Assembly: GCF_001659685.2 (NCBI RefSeq)
Contig: NZ_LXYE02000018.1
Span: forward strand, 1 to 64,000
From: Labilibacter marinus
GTDB lineage: Bacteria; Bacteroidota; Bacteroidia; Bacteroidales; Marinilabiliaceae
Length of the DNA: 64,000 nt
Direction of reading: 5' to 3'
This document shows positions 8,172-16,899 of the stretch, piece after piece. Under the pieces are notes generated by a model. The model had not been told where the DNA came from, did no database searches, and was given only the letters and a program-made list of their open reading frames with translations. The number at the start of each line of letters is the position of its first letter. Within the stretch, counting starts at the first letter, position 1. Both the position numbers and the translations under genes were made by a program.

Positions 8172-9419
8172 TTACGGTCTGGCGTTTCCGTTTCCTTTGA
8201 TTAACCACTTATAGCTAGTTAGTTCGCGCAAAGCCATTGGTCCGCGAGCATGCAACTTTTGCGTACTGATACCAATTTCGGCACCTAAACCAAATTGAGC
8301 CCCATCGGTATAAGCCGTTGATGCATTTGAATATACTGCTGCTGCATCCACTTCGTTAAAAAAACGTTGAATAACTTCTGCATCTTCCGCAACAATGGCT
8401 TCGCTATGCTTAGAGCTAAACTTATAAATATGATCCAATGCAGTATCTAAACTATCTACCGTTTTGATAGACATTTTATGTGATAAAAACTCTGTACCAA
8501 AAGATTCTTCAGTTGCTTTTTGTAATAATGAAGCAGGATACTTCCCTTCTAATGCTGCATACGCATCTTCATCAGCAAATATCTCCACATCAAAAGCTTT
8601 CATACCATCCACCATTTCTACTAAGTTGGATAATTGATCCTTATGCAGTACCAAACAGTCCAATGCATTACATACACTAACTCTTCTGGTTTTAGCATTT
8701 ACCACAACACTGGTTGCCTTCTTCAAGTCTGCCGTAGCATCCACATAGGTATGAACAATACCAGCACCAGTTTCAATTACTGGAATATTAGCATTTTCAC
8801 GTACCGAATTTATTAAGTTCTGCGAACCTCTTGGAATCAAGATATCCACATAACCTACAGCATTCATCAACTCTGTTGCTGCAGACCTATCTGGAGGTAA
8901 CAATTGTAAAACCTCAGGATTGAAACCTTCCTCTTTTAACACCTTATGTATTAAGGTTGCAATAGCTTTATTTGAGAATGCAGCATCACTACCTCCTTTA
9001 AGTACACAGGCGTTTCCTGATTGCATACAAAGTGAAAATACATCGAAAGTAACATTAGGACGAGCTTCGTAAATAACGCCAATTACACCCAATGGCACAC
9101 GAACTTTTTGCAAATCCATGCCATTATCCAACTTCTTTTCTTCCAACACTTCTCCTACAGGAAAAGGAAGTTGAGCTACATTTCTAATATCCGATGCAAT
9201 ACCTTCAATTCGATCTTTGTTTAGCATTAAGCGGTCGAATTTGGGATCGTTAATATCCATACGATCCAAATCCTTTTGGTTAGCTTCCAAAAGTTCTGGA
9301 ATGTTTTTCTCGGCTTCTTCTGCTAGTTTATTTAACAGCTGAATAATATCTGCCTGACTCACGCGGGATAATCCACGGGCGGCATCTTTAACTTTTTCGA
9401 ATTGAGGTAAACACTGCAT
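8172..9419 (-). CDS. proA: Gamma-glutamyl phosphate reductase
   Basis: A 415-residue aldehyde dehydrogenase-superfamily enzyme that reduces gamma-glutamyl phosphate to glutamate semialdehyde for proline. Features include LGVIGVIYEARPNVTFD (about 106), CVLKGGSDA, ILIPRGSQNLI and the catalytic Cys region RRVSVCNALDCL (about 250). It starts 24 nt after the proB stop, as expected for the proBA pair, and sits inside the arginine operon. Its product shares the glutamate semialdehyde chemistry with ArgC, but the N-acyl block keeps the two routes separate. Confidence 0.96.
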   Translation of the reverse strand: MQCLPQFEKVKDAARGLSRVSQADIIQLLNKLAEEAEKNIPELLEANQKDLDRMDINDPKFDRLMLNKDRIEGIASDIRNVAQLPFPVGEVLEEKKLDNGMDLQKVRVPLGVIGVIYEARPNVTFDVFSLCMQSGNACVLKGGSDAAFSNKAIATLIHKVLKEEGFNPEVLQLLPPDRSAATELMNAVGYVDILIPRGSQNLINSVRENANIPVIETGAGIVHTYVDATADLKKATSVVVNAKTRRVSVCNALDCLVLHKDQLSNLVEMVDGMKAFDVEIFADEDAYAALEGKYPASLLQKATEESFGTEFLSHKMSIKTVDSLDTALDHIYKFSSKHSEAIVAEDAEVIQRFFNEVDAAAVYSNASTAYTDGAQFGLGAEIGISTQKLHARGPMALRELTSYKWLIKGNGNARP

Positions 9420-9443
9420 TGTATATTAGATTTTGGATTTTAC

Positions 9444-10529
9444 TTAATTTTTTTCTGAAAATAAATACAAATAATCGTAATGAATGAGCGGTTGATACTT
9501 CACGTCATCCATATGATCATTTGCTTTTTTTCTATCGTATTTAGCTCTGCCTATTCCCACGGCATTACCGTCTTCGGTGATGATTTTAAGCAAATCTCCT
9601 TTTTTAAAATCACCATTTAATTTTGTAACACCTGCCAGCAACAAACTTGTTGCTTTATCAGAATTGAGAGCTTCGTAAGCCCCTTCATTAATATGCACTT
9701 CTGCATTTGCAAAGGCCTCGGAGTATGCGATCCATTTTTTTACTGCAGGATATTTTTCTCCTGGAATAAAACGAGTATGCTCAATACTTTCTGCATTTTT
9801 ATTTAAGTCCACTAGAATATTCTCACGAGTACCATTGGCAATGTGTACCGAGATACCCGAAGCAGCTGTCTTTTGCGCTATATGACATTTGGTTAACATA
9901 CCTCCACGTCCAAAGTTTGATTTGGTGGTAGAAATATATTCCGAAAGATCTGCATTAGCACTATTAATGGTTCTAATCACCTCAGTACCTTCGGCCTTCG
10001 GATCGCCATTATAAATACCATTTATATTACTTAAAATAAACAAAGCCTCGCTGCTCATCATAGTAGCTAACAGACCTGCCAGTTCATCGTTATCCGTAAA
10101 CATTAAAGCTGTTACAGATACTGCATCATTTTCGTTAATGATAGGAACAATTCCATTATCCCACAAGGTGGTAAGGCAATTTTTCATATTCAGATAATGC
10201 TCCCTCGACCTAAAATCTTGCTTGGTTACTAAAACCTGCGCACACTGAATCTGATGATTCTCAAATAATCCTGAATAGGTATTTAAAAGCTTCACCTGAC
10301 CAACAGAAGAAAGCAATTGACGCGAAGATACCGTATCGGTTTTACGGTTTACCTGCACCATCGATCTTCCTGCAGCTACAGCACCCGACGAAACCAAAAT
10401 AATCTTCTTGTTCTTTTGATGCAACTCTGCAATTTGATCAACCAAATGAGACATTCTATCGAAATGAAGCGTGCCATCATCCTTGGTTAATACATTAGAG
10501 CCTATTTTTATAATAATTGACTTAAACAC
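9444..10529 (-). CDS. proB: Glutamate 5-kinase with C-terminal PUA domain
   Basis: A 361-residue glutamate 5-kinase, the first and feedback-controlled enzyme of proline synthesis. The amino-acid kinase domain (about 1-255) has IIKIGSNVLTKDDG, LVSSGAVAAGR, INENDAVS and the FGRGGMLTK motif. A PUA domain follows (about 270-355; INEGAYEALNSDKATSLLLAGVT and FKKGDLL region), as in the long proteobacterial form. The start is a GTG; no nearer in-frame ATG would keep the N-terminal nucleotide loop. Confidence 0.95.
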   Translation of the reverse strand: MFKSIIIKIGSNVLTKDDGTLHFDRMSHLVDQIAELHQKNKKIILVSSGAVAAGRSMVQVNRKTDTVSSRQLLSSVGQVKLLNTYSGLFENHQIQCAQVLVTKQDFRSREHYLNMKNCLTTLWDNGIVPIINENDAVSVTALMFTDNDELAGLLATMMSSEALFILSNINGIYNGDPKAEGTEVIRTINSANADLSEYISTTKSNFGRGGMLTKCHIAQKTAASGISVHIANGTRENILVDLNKNAESIEHTRFIPGEKYPAVKKWIAYSEAFANAEVHINEGAYEALNSDKATSLLLAGVTKLNGDFKKGDLLKIITEDGNAVGIGRAKYDRKKANDHMDDVKYQPLIHYDYLYLFSEKN

Positions 10530-10592
10530 TGAATTTATTTAGCTTATTGATATTGTTGCAATAATAATACTTAGTTTTTAGTAAGTCAATTA

Positions 10593-11393
10593 CTATTTAC
10601 CGTTTTCAATTTTATTGAAAGAGGTCAGTAGACCTTTAATTAACGACGAACTAAAACCTTGGTGTTCCATCTCATTTAATCCTGAAATAGTTATACCACG
10701 AGGCGTAGTTACTTTATCAATTTCATGCTCTGGATGCGAGCCTTCTTTTATTAATAAATCAGCGGCCCCCTTCACTGTTTGCGCTGCAATCTGTAAAGCT
10801 AAATCTGCCCCAAAACCTATTTCAATACCCCCTTGCGTAGCTGCACGCACAAACCTTAAAGCAAAAGCAATACCACAAGCTGCCAGTACTGTTGCCGATG
10901 CCATTAACTCTTCTGGAATAATTAAAGCCTGCCCTACTTGTTCAAATAAAGTAAGCACTACTTTTTCTTGCTCCTCGCTTGCTTTATGCGACGAAATACA
11001 AGTCATTGACTCGCCAATAGCAATAGCCGTATTAGGCATGGCTCTAAAAATGGCCAATTCCTTACCAAAATATTTTTCGATAGATGCAGCATCAACCCCA
11101 GTAGCTAAAGAAATAACCATGGCAGAATCTTTCACCACGGGACTTATCTCTTCTGTAATTTGTTGGATTTGATAGGGCTTAACACCTAAGAATATTATAT
11201 CAGCATCTGCTGCAGCTTCCTTATTATCGGAAATAGTATTGATGCCTAATTCTTTAAGATTTTGAATCAGTTGTACTCGGCGACGAGTAACAGTAAGATT
11301 AGATGCAGGTACAATATTGGAATTTACAATTCCGTTTGCAATTGCTTGTCCTAAGTTTCCACCACCAATGATGGCAATTTTTTTATTATTCAT
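10593..11393 (-). CDS. proC: Pyrroline-5-carboxylate reductase
   Basis: A 266-residue NAD(P)H-dependent reductase for the last step of proline synthesis. The Rossmann motif IAIIGGGNLGQAIANGI is at the N-terminus, followed by IFLGVKPYQI, the AMPNTAIAIGESMT region and the C-terminal dimerisation domain with the conserved TTPRGITISGLNEME stretch. It is the first of three adjacent proline genes (proC-proB-proA in transcription order) embedded between argD and argF'. Confidence 0.96.
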   Translation of the reverse strand: MNNKKIAIIGGGNLGQAIANGIVNSNIVPASNLTVTRRRVQLIQNLKELGINTISDNKEAAADADIIFLGVKPYQIQQITEEISPVVKDSAMVISLATGVDAASIEKYFGKELAIFRAMPNTAIAIGESMTCISSHKASEEQEKVVLTLFEQVGQALIIPEELMASATVLAACGIAFALRFVRAATQGGIEIGFGADLALQIAAQTVKGAADLLIKEGSHPEHEIDKVTTPRGITISGLNEMEHQGFSSSLIKGLLTSFNKIENGK

Positions 11394-11456
11394 AGTGAGC
11401 CTTTATTTGCTATTCGAGATTATTTGCAGAACAACAAAATAAAGGTCATCCTACAG

Positions 11457-12044
11457 CTAATACTCTACGCCGTCAATTTCAATTTTTACATGCCCCCAGT
11501 TTTCACCCGATTTAATTCGGTATAATTGCATTTCGCTAATACCAAATTGCTTGGCAATGATTTTCAAACGCGATTTGCGATTGGGATCAAATATTTTTCG
11601 TTTTAAACGCATTACCTCAGTTGAAGTAAGTTTGTGCCCTTGCACTGTTTTGCGTCCTTTTTGTTTTTCTCTTGCCTCAAGCACCAAAGGGTTGTGTTGC
11701 TGATGTGCAAATACTTCATCTTTAGTACTCCACCTTAAGTTATCTACAAAATTATTATTCTTATTGTAATCAATATGTATAACAAACTTAGCATCCACCT
11801 TAATGTGGGCAATAAAATATTGAGCTACTAACTTATGAATGTAATAGGTTTTTGACTTGCCGAAAGGTCGTACTGGTAGGGTAGCGTACCCTCTTAGTCT
11901 CCCGCCTTTTATCAGGCTGCCCTCTTTAAGCTCGTCTGCATAACTAATTACTCTTCCATAATTAGAAATGGCATACTTTTTTCTCAGTGCGCCTTCCTCA
12001 AATTGAATGTCCTTCCATTCTTCGTTCCAGAAAAATTTAACCAT
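11457..12044 (-). CDS. NUMOD4/HNH-family protein with C-terminal helix-turn-helix
   Basis: A 195-residue protein with the layout of an HNH homing endonuclease. Residues about 8-45 form a NUMOD4 motif (WKDIQF...YAISNYGRVISY). Residues about 65-115 form the HNH-like module (YIHKLVAQYFI...FVIHIDYNKNNNFVDNLRWST). The last 60 residues carry a helix-turn-helix (KIIAKQFGISEMQLYRIKSG). The residue before the motif His, normally Asp, Asn or His and a metal ligand, is Ile here, so nuclease activity is doubtful. It lies between argD and proC with 53- and 63-nt gaps, on the same strand, without flanking repeats or disrupted genes. I infer a resident DNA-binding protein, possibly a regulator, rather than an active mobile element. 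Confidence 0.8.
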   Translation of the reverse strand: MVKFFWNEEWKDIQFEEGALRKKYAISNYGRVISYADELKEGSLIKGGRLRGYATLPVRPFGKSKTYYIHKLVAQYFIAHIKVDAKFVIHIDYNKNNNFVDNLRWSTKDEVFAHQQHNPLVLEAREKQKGRKTVQGHKLTSTEVMRLKRKIFDPNRKSRLKIIAKQFGISEMQLYRIKSGENWGHVKIEIDGVEY

Positions 12045-12097
12045 GACCTTGTCTTTTAAAATGTTAATAGAAAAAGAACATCAGGCCAATTGCACTC

Positions 12098-13219
12098 TTA
12101 TAAAGAATCCGCTAGTTTATCCATAAATAAATCAGCTTCTTCAAGGCTTAAGTTTAATGGAGGTAATATTCGAATTGTATTTTTGCCTGATACTCCAGTA
12201 AAGATTTTGTCTTCAAAAAGAAGCTTTCGTCTTAACTCGACTATCTCATAATCAAATTCTAAGCCAATCATTAGGCCCTCACCTCGAATTTCACATCCTT
12301 TTAAGGTTTCTTTAGCTTTATTAATAATATGGTTACCAACTTCTCTGGCATTCTCCACCAAATTTTCCTTCTCAATCACCTCTAACACAGCTAATGCAGC
12401 AGCACAAGCCAAGTAATTTCCTCCAAAGGTAGTTCCTAGCATGCCAAACCATGGTTCAAACTTATTGGAGATAAGTACACCTCCAATTGGAAATCCATTG
12501 CCCATTCCTTTAGCCATGGTAACCAAATCAGGCTTTACATTACTATGCTGATAAGCAAAGAATTTACCTGAACGTCCGCACCCTGATTGTATTTCGTCTA
12601 AAATTAATATGGCCTCGTATTTTTTACACAACACCTCTAATTGCTCAAGGAAAGTAGCATCTGGAACGATAATCCCACCAATCCCTTGAATTCCTTCAAT
12701 AATTACAGCACATACATCTTCATTTTGCAATTCTTTTTCAACGGCAGTTAAATCGTTTAACGGCAAAATAACCGACTCGTGATTGCTATTGATAGGAGCA
12801 ATTATTTTAGGATTATCAGTAATAGCTACTGCGGCAGATGTTCTTCCATGAAACCCTTTTTCAAAGGAGATGACCTTTTTCTTACCTGTTACAAACGAAG
12901 CTAACTTCAAAGCATTTTCATTAGCCTCAGCACCTGAATTACAAAGGAATAAATCGTAATCATTTAAGCCAGAAACTTCGCCTAGCTTTTGGGCTAAATC
13001 TTTTTGCAACTGGTTTTGAACTGAATTGGAATAGAACCCAATTTTATTTAATTGCGTTGAAATTCGTTCAATATAATGAGGATGAGAATGACCAATACTG
13101 ATAACAGCATGACCTCCATATAAATCTAAATACTTATTGTCGTCTTTATCCCAAATATAAGAACCTTGTGCTTTCACTGGCTCAATACTAAACAATGGGT
13201 ATACATCAAATAATTTCAT
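12098..13219 (-). CDS. argD: N-acylornithine aminotransferase (class III)
   Basis: A 373-residue PLP enzyme that transaminates N-acylglutamate semialdehyde to N-acylornithine. The PLP lysine is in LVTMAKGMGNGFPIGGV (about 235), with ILDEIQSGCGRSGKFFAYQH and the FHGRTSAAVAITD substrate region upstream. The frame opens at a TTG six codons earlier, but the ATG at 13219 gives the familiar start MKLFDVYPLFSIEPVKAQG and is preferred. It follows argC after a 197-nt gap with a 15-bp hairpin, so its expression may be attenuated relative to argC. Succinylornithine is the likely physiological product. Confidence 0.93.
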   Translation of the reverse strand: MKLFDVYPLFSIEPVKAQGSYIWDKDDNKYLDLYGGHAVISIGHSHPHYIERISTQLNKIGFYSNSVQNQLQKDLAQKLGEVSGLNDYDLFLCNSGAEANENALKLASFVTGKKKVISFEKGFHGRTSAAVAITDNPKIIAPINSNHESVILPLNDLTAVEKELQNEDVCAVIIEGIQGIGGIIVPDATFLEQLEVLCKKYEAILILDEIQSGCGRSGKFFAYQHSNVKPDLVTMAKGMGNGFPIGGVLISNKFEPWFGMLGTTFGGNYLACAAALAVLEVIEKENLVENAREVGNHIINKAKETLKGCEIRGEGLMIGLEFDYEIVELRRKLLFEDKIFTGVSGKNTIRILPPLNLSLEEADLFMDKLADSL

Positions 13220-13258
13220 CTCATTAATATTTTTCAATGTTACTGATTTAAGAATAAG

Positions 13259-13298
13259 AATAGTCCTGTAGGGCTCTTGGCTTCCCTACAGGACTATT
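13259..13298 (-). terminator. Long hairpin between argC and argD
   Basis: AATAGTCCTGTAGGG (13259-13273) and CCCTACAGGACTATT (13284-13298) form a perfect 15-bp stem with a 10-nt loop. On the minus strand it is followed by the T-rich stretch TTCTTATTCTTAA, which is not an uninterrupted U-tract. It may be a partial terminator or an RNA-stability element dividing the operon into upstream (argR to argC) and downstream (argD onward) parts. Confidence 0.65.
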
Positions 13299-13416
13299 AA
13301 CAAGTCTTCCTTTTAATAAATACACATTATTTAAATCTTTTTTTAGAATCGATATTCCTTAAATATTTAAATGATGTTTTAATTCCGAAGGTTAATGTAT
13401 TGGTTAATACTCGGTT

Positions 13417-14382
13417 TTAAAATGCCACTGATTTAAGGCGAAGACCTGTTTTTTCTTCCAGTCCAAACATTAAGTTCATATTATGAACAGCTTGTCCTGA
13501 TGCTCCTTTTACAAGATTGTCAATCATACTAATAACTAACAGCTTGTTGTCATGTTTTTCAACAAATAAAATTCCTTTGTTGGTATTTACCACTTGCTTC
13601 AGATGCGGGTTTATATCCGACACCGTTACAAATGGATGATTTTTATAATATTCTTTATATAGTGCTACTGCTTCTTCTTGCGTCATGTCACAATCAACAT
13701 ATGCTGTAGCCATAATTCCTCGAGCAAAATTTCCACGTACCGGAATAAAGTTTACCGGCTCGTTGAAACCATTTTGCAATTGCTTTAACGATTGTTTAAT
13801 CTCGCCTAAATGCTGATGAGAAAAAGCTTTATATACAGATACATTATTGTTTCTCCAGCTAAAATGAGAAGTTGATGTTGGCTTTTGTCCCGCTCCAGTA
13901 GAGCCTGTTACCGCATTAACATGTACTTCGCTTAGTTTTTTAGCAGCCGCCAAAGGCAATAAGGCCAATTGAATAGCTGTAGCAAAACACCCTGGGTTGG
14001 CTATTTTATTAGCCGACTTAATAGCTTCCATATTTAACTCTGGCAAACCATAAACAAAGTCATTCCCTTCGCGCTCCAATCTGTAATCGTGACTTAAGTC
14101 GATGATTTTGATGTGGCTTGGAATCTCATTTTCTGTTAGAAACTCTACTGATTTTCCATGTCCCATGCACAAGAAAATAACATCTACTATGCTTGTGTCT
14201 AAATCCGGAACGAAAGTTAAATCTGTGTCGCCCAACAAATCAGTATGCACTGCTGAAATTGGATTGCCAGCATTACTTGTACTCTGAATACAGGTGATTT
14301 CTGCATTAGGGTGCGTTAGCAAAATCCTTAATAACTCACCTGCAGTATATCCTGCACCTCCTACTATTCCAACTTTAATCAT
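13417..14382 (-). CDS. argC: N-acyl-gamma-glutamyl-phosphate reductase
   Basis: A 321-residue NADPH-dependent reductase. The N-terminal dinucleotide motif GIVGGAGYTAGELLRIL and the active-site Cys in ANPGCFATAIQLAL (about residue 130) identify the family, and the late HQHLGEI provides the conserved His. The open frame extends to a TTG at 14403, but the ATG at 14382 places the Rossmann motif at the normal distance from the N-terminus. It starts 7 nt after the argG stop. The acyl group is probably succinyl, by pathway context. Confidence 0.94.
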   Translation of the reverse strand: MIKVGIVGGAGYTAGELLRILLTHPNAEITCIQSTSNAGNPISAVHTDLLGDTDLTFVPDLDTSIVDVIFLCMGHGKSVEFLTENEIPSHIKIIDLSHDYRLEREGNDFVYGLPELNMEAIKSANKIANPGCFATAIQLALLPLAAAKKLSEVHVNAVTGSTGAGQKPTSTSHFSWRNNNVSVYKAFSHQHLGEIKQSLKQLQNGFNEPVNFIPVRGNFARGIMATAYVDCDMTQEEAVALYKEYYKNHPFVTVSDINPHLKQVVNTNKGILFVEKHDNKLLVISMIDNLVKGASGQAVHNMNLMFGLEEKTGLRLKSVAF

Positions 14383-14389
14383 CTGCTGC

Positions 14390-15592
14390 TTATTTAATAT
14401 CAAGTTGACCTTCGTTAACTTTGTTGAATATCTTTAATTGGTTTCCAAGTATCGATGTAAATCCTTTTACATCATCTCCACTCCAACCTTTGTTTATTTC
14501 ACCGTAATCACCAAAACCAGAGTTCATCAAGTCGTTATCCGACTCAATACCTACCAATTCGAAACGATATGGATGTAAACGAAGCGTTACTTTACCATTT
14601 ACATTCTCCTGAGAGTTATCTAAAAACTTCTCGATATCACGCATTACCGGCTCTGTATATTGCGCTTCGTGCAACAACATTCCGTACCAGTTACTCAATT
14701 GCTCTTTCCAGTACATTTGCCACTTAGTAAGCGTATGCTTCTCTAATAAATGGTGTGCTTTAATTATTAACATCGGTGCTGCAGCCTCAAATCCTACACG
14801 ACCTTTAATGCCAATAATAGTATCTCCTACATGTGTATCACGACCTATAGCATATGCACTACCAATTTCTTCAATTTTTCTTATGGCATCAATTCCTGTA
14901 TCGAAAGTTTCGCCATTCACCGAAGCAATTTCACCTTTAGTAAACTCAATTACTAAATCTTCCGTTCCTTCCTTTTGCACTTGCGATGGATAAGCTTCCT
15001 CAGGCAATGTTTCGTTGGTAGTTAAAGTTTCTTTACCTCCAATACTTGTACCCCAAAGACCCTTATTAATGGAGTAATCCATCTTTTTCCAGTCCCTCTC
15101 TACACCATGCTTCTTTAAATAATCAATCTCTGCTTCACGCGAAAGCGTTAAATCACGAATTGGGGTGATAATTTCGATTTCTGGAGCAATGATTTGGAAC
15201 GTTAAATCAAAACGAATTTGATCATTTCCTGCACCAGTACTTCCGTGAGCAATATATTTTGCGCCTATTTTTCTGGCATAATCAACAATGGCATAAGCCT
15301 GAAAAATTCTTTCGGAGCTTACAGATAATGGATAAGTATTGTTTTTAAGGATATTCCCGTATATCATATAACGGATACAATTACGATAATATATATCTGT
15401 TACATCCAAGGCTTCGTGTTGGGTAACCCCTAACTTGTATGCACCTTCCTCAATAGTTTGTAACTCGTCATTTGAGAAACCTCCTGTGTTCGCAATGGCC
15501 GAGTAAATATCAAGTCCTTTTTCGTGCTTTAAATATTTTACACAAAAAGAAGTATCTAAACCACCACTAAAAGCTAAAACTACTTTTTCCAT
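14390..15592 (-). CDS. argG: Argininosuccinate synthase
   Basis: A 400-residue ATP-dependent ligase joining citrulline and aspartate. The PP-loop ATP motif AFSGGLDTSFCVKYL is at residues about 7-21, with YIAHGSTGAGNDQIRFD (about 115) and the IGGKETLT region typical of the family. It is the third gene of the argR-led transcript and lies directly before argC. Confidence 0.96.
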   Translation of the reverse strand: MEKVVLAFSGGLDTSFCVKYLKHEKGLDIYSAIANTGGFSNDELQTIEEGAYKLGVTQHEALDVTDIYYRNCIRYMIYGNILKNNTYPLSVSSERIFQAYAIVDYARKIGAKYIAHGSTGAGNDQIRFDLTFQIIAPEIEIITPIRDLTLSREAEIDYLKKHGVERDWKKMDYSINKGLWGTSIGGKETLTTNETLPEEAYPSQVQKEGTEDLVIEFTKGEIASVNGETFDTGIDAIRKIEEIGSAYAIGRDTHVGDTIIGIKGRVGFEAAAPMLIIKAHHLLEKHTLTKWQMYWKEQLSNWYGMLLHEAQYTEPVMRDIEKFLDNSQENVNGKVTLRLHPYRFELVGIESDNDLMNSGFGDYGEINKGWSGDDVKGFTSILGNQLKIFNKVNEGQLDIK

Positions 15593-15642
15593 TTCTTTAT
15601 AATATTAATATGCGATGCCAACTAACCGCCTCGCATGCTTGT

Positions 15643-16323
15643 TTACGATATTAATTTAAGTTGTAATCTTTTTAAATAAGACAACTTACTACTTTCTTTC
15701 TTTTTATTTCCCTTAAGAAAAACGGACTGCTTAAACCTTAGCCAGCGCCCATATACGCCAATATTTTTGTCCTTTTCTTCATCTTTTATCTTTTCAGGAT
15801 CATAAAGCATACCCGTACAAAGGCAATGACGACGATTTGTACGAACTAAAATGTCGTAATTGACACAGCTCTTACAGCCCTTCCAAAACATTTCATCATC
15901 GGTTAGCTCTGAAAATGTTACAGGCCTATAGCCTAGGTCTGAGTTAATTTTCATTACAGCCAAACCCGTTGTTAAACCAAACAATTTAGCTGCTGGAAAC
16001 TTTTTACGCGATAACTCAAAGGCTTTTGATTTAATGGCTTTCGCTAAACCTTTGCCTCTAAAAGCATCTACCACAATAAGCCCTGAATTGGCCACAAACC
16101 TATCGTGCCCCCATGACTCTATATAGCAGAATCCAGCAAAAACACCTTTTTGTAAAGCAATGATGGCTTTGCCTTCGTTTATCTTTTGAATGATATAGCC
16201 AGGGCTACGCTTAGCAATACCAGTACCTCTTACCTTAGCGGCATCGGAAATGGTATTCAGAATTTCATCTACATACGTTAAATGAGATTCTCCTGCTACA
16301 TCTATATTAAATTCTTCGATCAT
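15643..16323 (-). CDS. GNAT acyltransferase, candidate N-succinylglutamate synthase
   Basis: A 226-residue GNAT-fold protein. The acyl-CoA pyrophosphate loop is seen as VDAFRGKGLAKAIKSKAF (about 87-104), with a typical beta-4 segment NSGLIVV before it. Unlike simple GNATs it carries a Cys cluster after the fold, CKSC and later CLC (about residues 150 and 168), which could bind zinc. It replaces ArgA or ArgJ in this cluster: it sits between argR and argG, and no other enzyme for the first step is present. Work in Bacteroides thetaiotaomicron has, as I recall, assigned the gene at this position to N-succinylglutamate synthesis; the assignment here is by position and family. Confidence 0.75.
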   Translation of the reverse strand: MIEEFNIDVAGESHLTYVDEILNTISDAAKVRGTGIAKRSPGYIIQKINEGKAIIALQKGVFAGFCYIESWGHDRFVANSGLIVVDAFRGKGLAKAIKSKAFELSRKKFPAAKLFGLTTGLAVMKINSDLGYRPVTFSELTDDEMFWKGCKSCVNYDILVRTNRRHCLCTGMLYDPEKIKDEEKDKNIGVYGRWLRFKQSVFLKGNKKKESSKLSYLKRLQLKLIS

Positions 16324-16348
16324 TGTTTATTCAACTCCTTCCAATCAA

Positions 16349-16825
16349 CTATATAGCTTTATCCTTTAATCCAGGAATAAACATGGACAATATTTCAAGA
16401 ATGTGACCTTTAGAAACACCTTCTCTGATAATCAATAAAATAGTATCATCACCTGCAATGGTACCTAAAATCTCATACGGATCGTGACTATCTATAATAG
16501 ATGCAATTCCTCCTGCAAATCCAGGTCTGGTTTTTACAACCGCTAAACTCCCTGTAAAATCAATTGATTCAACTCCTCCAATAGGAAAATCGTCCTGAAT
16601 CTCCTCATGCGCTTTCGATCCACCCGAAGGTAATTCGTATACATACCCTTTATCAGGATGAGGAATTTTGGCCACTTTTAAAAATTTAAGATCGCGCGAC
16701 AAAGTAGCTTGGGTAGTCATAAATCCATCCTTCTCTAGAATAAGAAGAAGCTCTTCTTGACTACTCACTTTTTGCGAGCTAATGATATTTTGAATAGCTG
16801 CTAATCTTTGTGCTTTTATCTTCAT
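16349..16825 (-). CDS. argR: Arginine repressor
   Basis: A 158-residue ArgR-family regulator. The N-terminal winged helix (about 1-70) has AIQNIISSQKVSSQEELLLIL and TTQATLSRDLKFLKVAKI, the typical recognition segment. The C-terminal oligomerisation and arginine-binding domain contains the GGVESIDF.GSLAVVKTRPGFAGGIAS and TIAGDDTILLI stretches. The frame extends upstream to 16891, but the ATG at 16825 gives the standard N-terminus MKIKAQRLAAI and leaves room for the promoter, so I choose it. As first gene of the arg transcript with ARG-box-like half-sites over its own promoter, it is likely autoregulated and may also influence the divergent carB. Confidence 0.94.
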   Translation of the reverse strand: MKIKAQRLAAIQNIISSQKVSSQEELLLILEKDGFMTTQATLSRDLKFLKVAKIPHPDKGYVYELPSGGSKAHEEIQDDFPIGGVESIDFTGSLAVVKTRPGFAGGIASIIDSHDPYEILGTIAGDDTILLIIREGVSKGHILEILSMFIPGLKDKAI

Positions 16826-16834
16826 TGTATAAAT

Positions 16835-16879
16835 ATTCAATTGCATTGCAAAAATATTCACTTTTTTAAAATATTCAAA
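16835..16879 (-). promoter_or_regulatory. argR operon promoter with ARG-box-like half-sites
   Basis: On the minus strand a -33 TTTG (complement of 16876-16879) and a -7 TATTTTTG (complement of 16849-16856) are separated by 19 nt, an ideal Bacteroidota promoter. The predicted start near 16843 leaves a leader of about 18 nt. The plus-strand sequence TGCAAAAATATTCA (16847-16860), similar to an ARG box, overlaps the -7 element, and three ATTCA half-sites lie at 16835, 16856 and 16873. ArgR could therefore block its own promoter. Confidence 0.7.
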
Positions 16880-16899
16880 GGGAATTTGCAAAATATTTG

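Noticed and set aside
10615-11172. 185-codon open frame antisense to proC
   Set aside because: It is a shadow of the real proC frame; its composition is Cys- and Ser-rich and no homology is apparent.
11457-12044. Group I intron or active mobile insertion around the HNH gene
   Set aside because: Neighbouring genes are intact, intergenic gaps are normal, and no intron-like or inverted-repeat boundary is visible.
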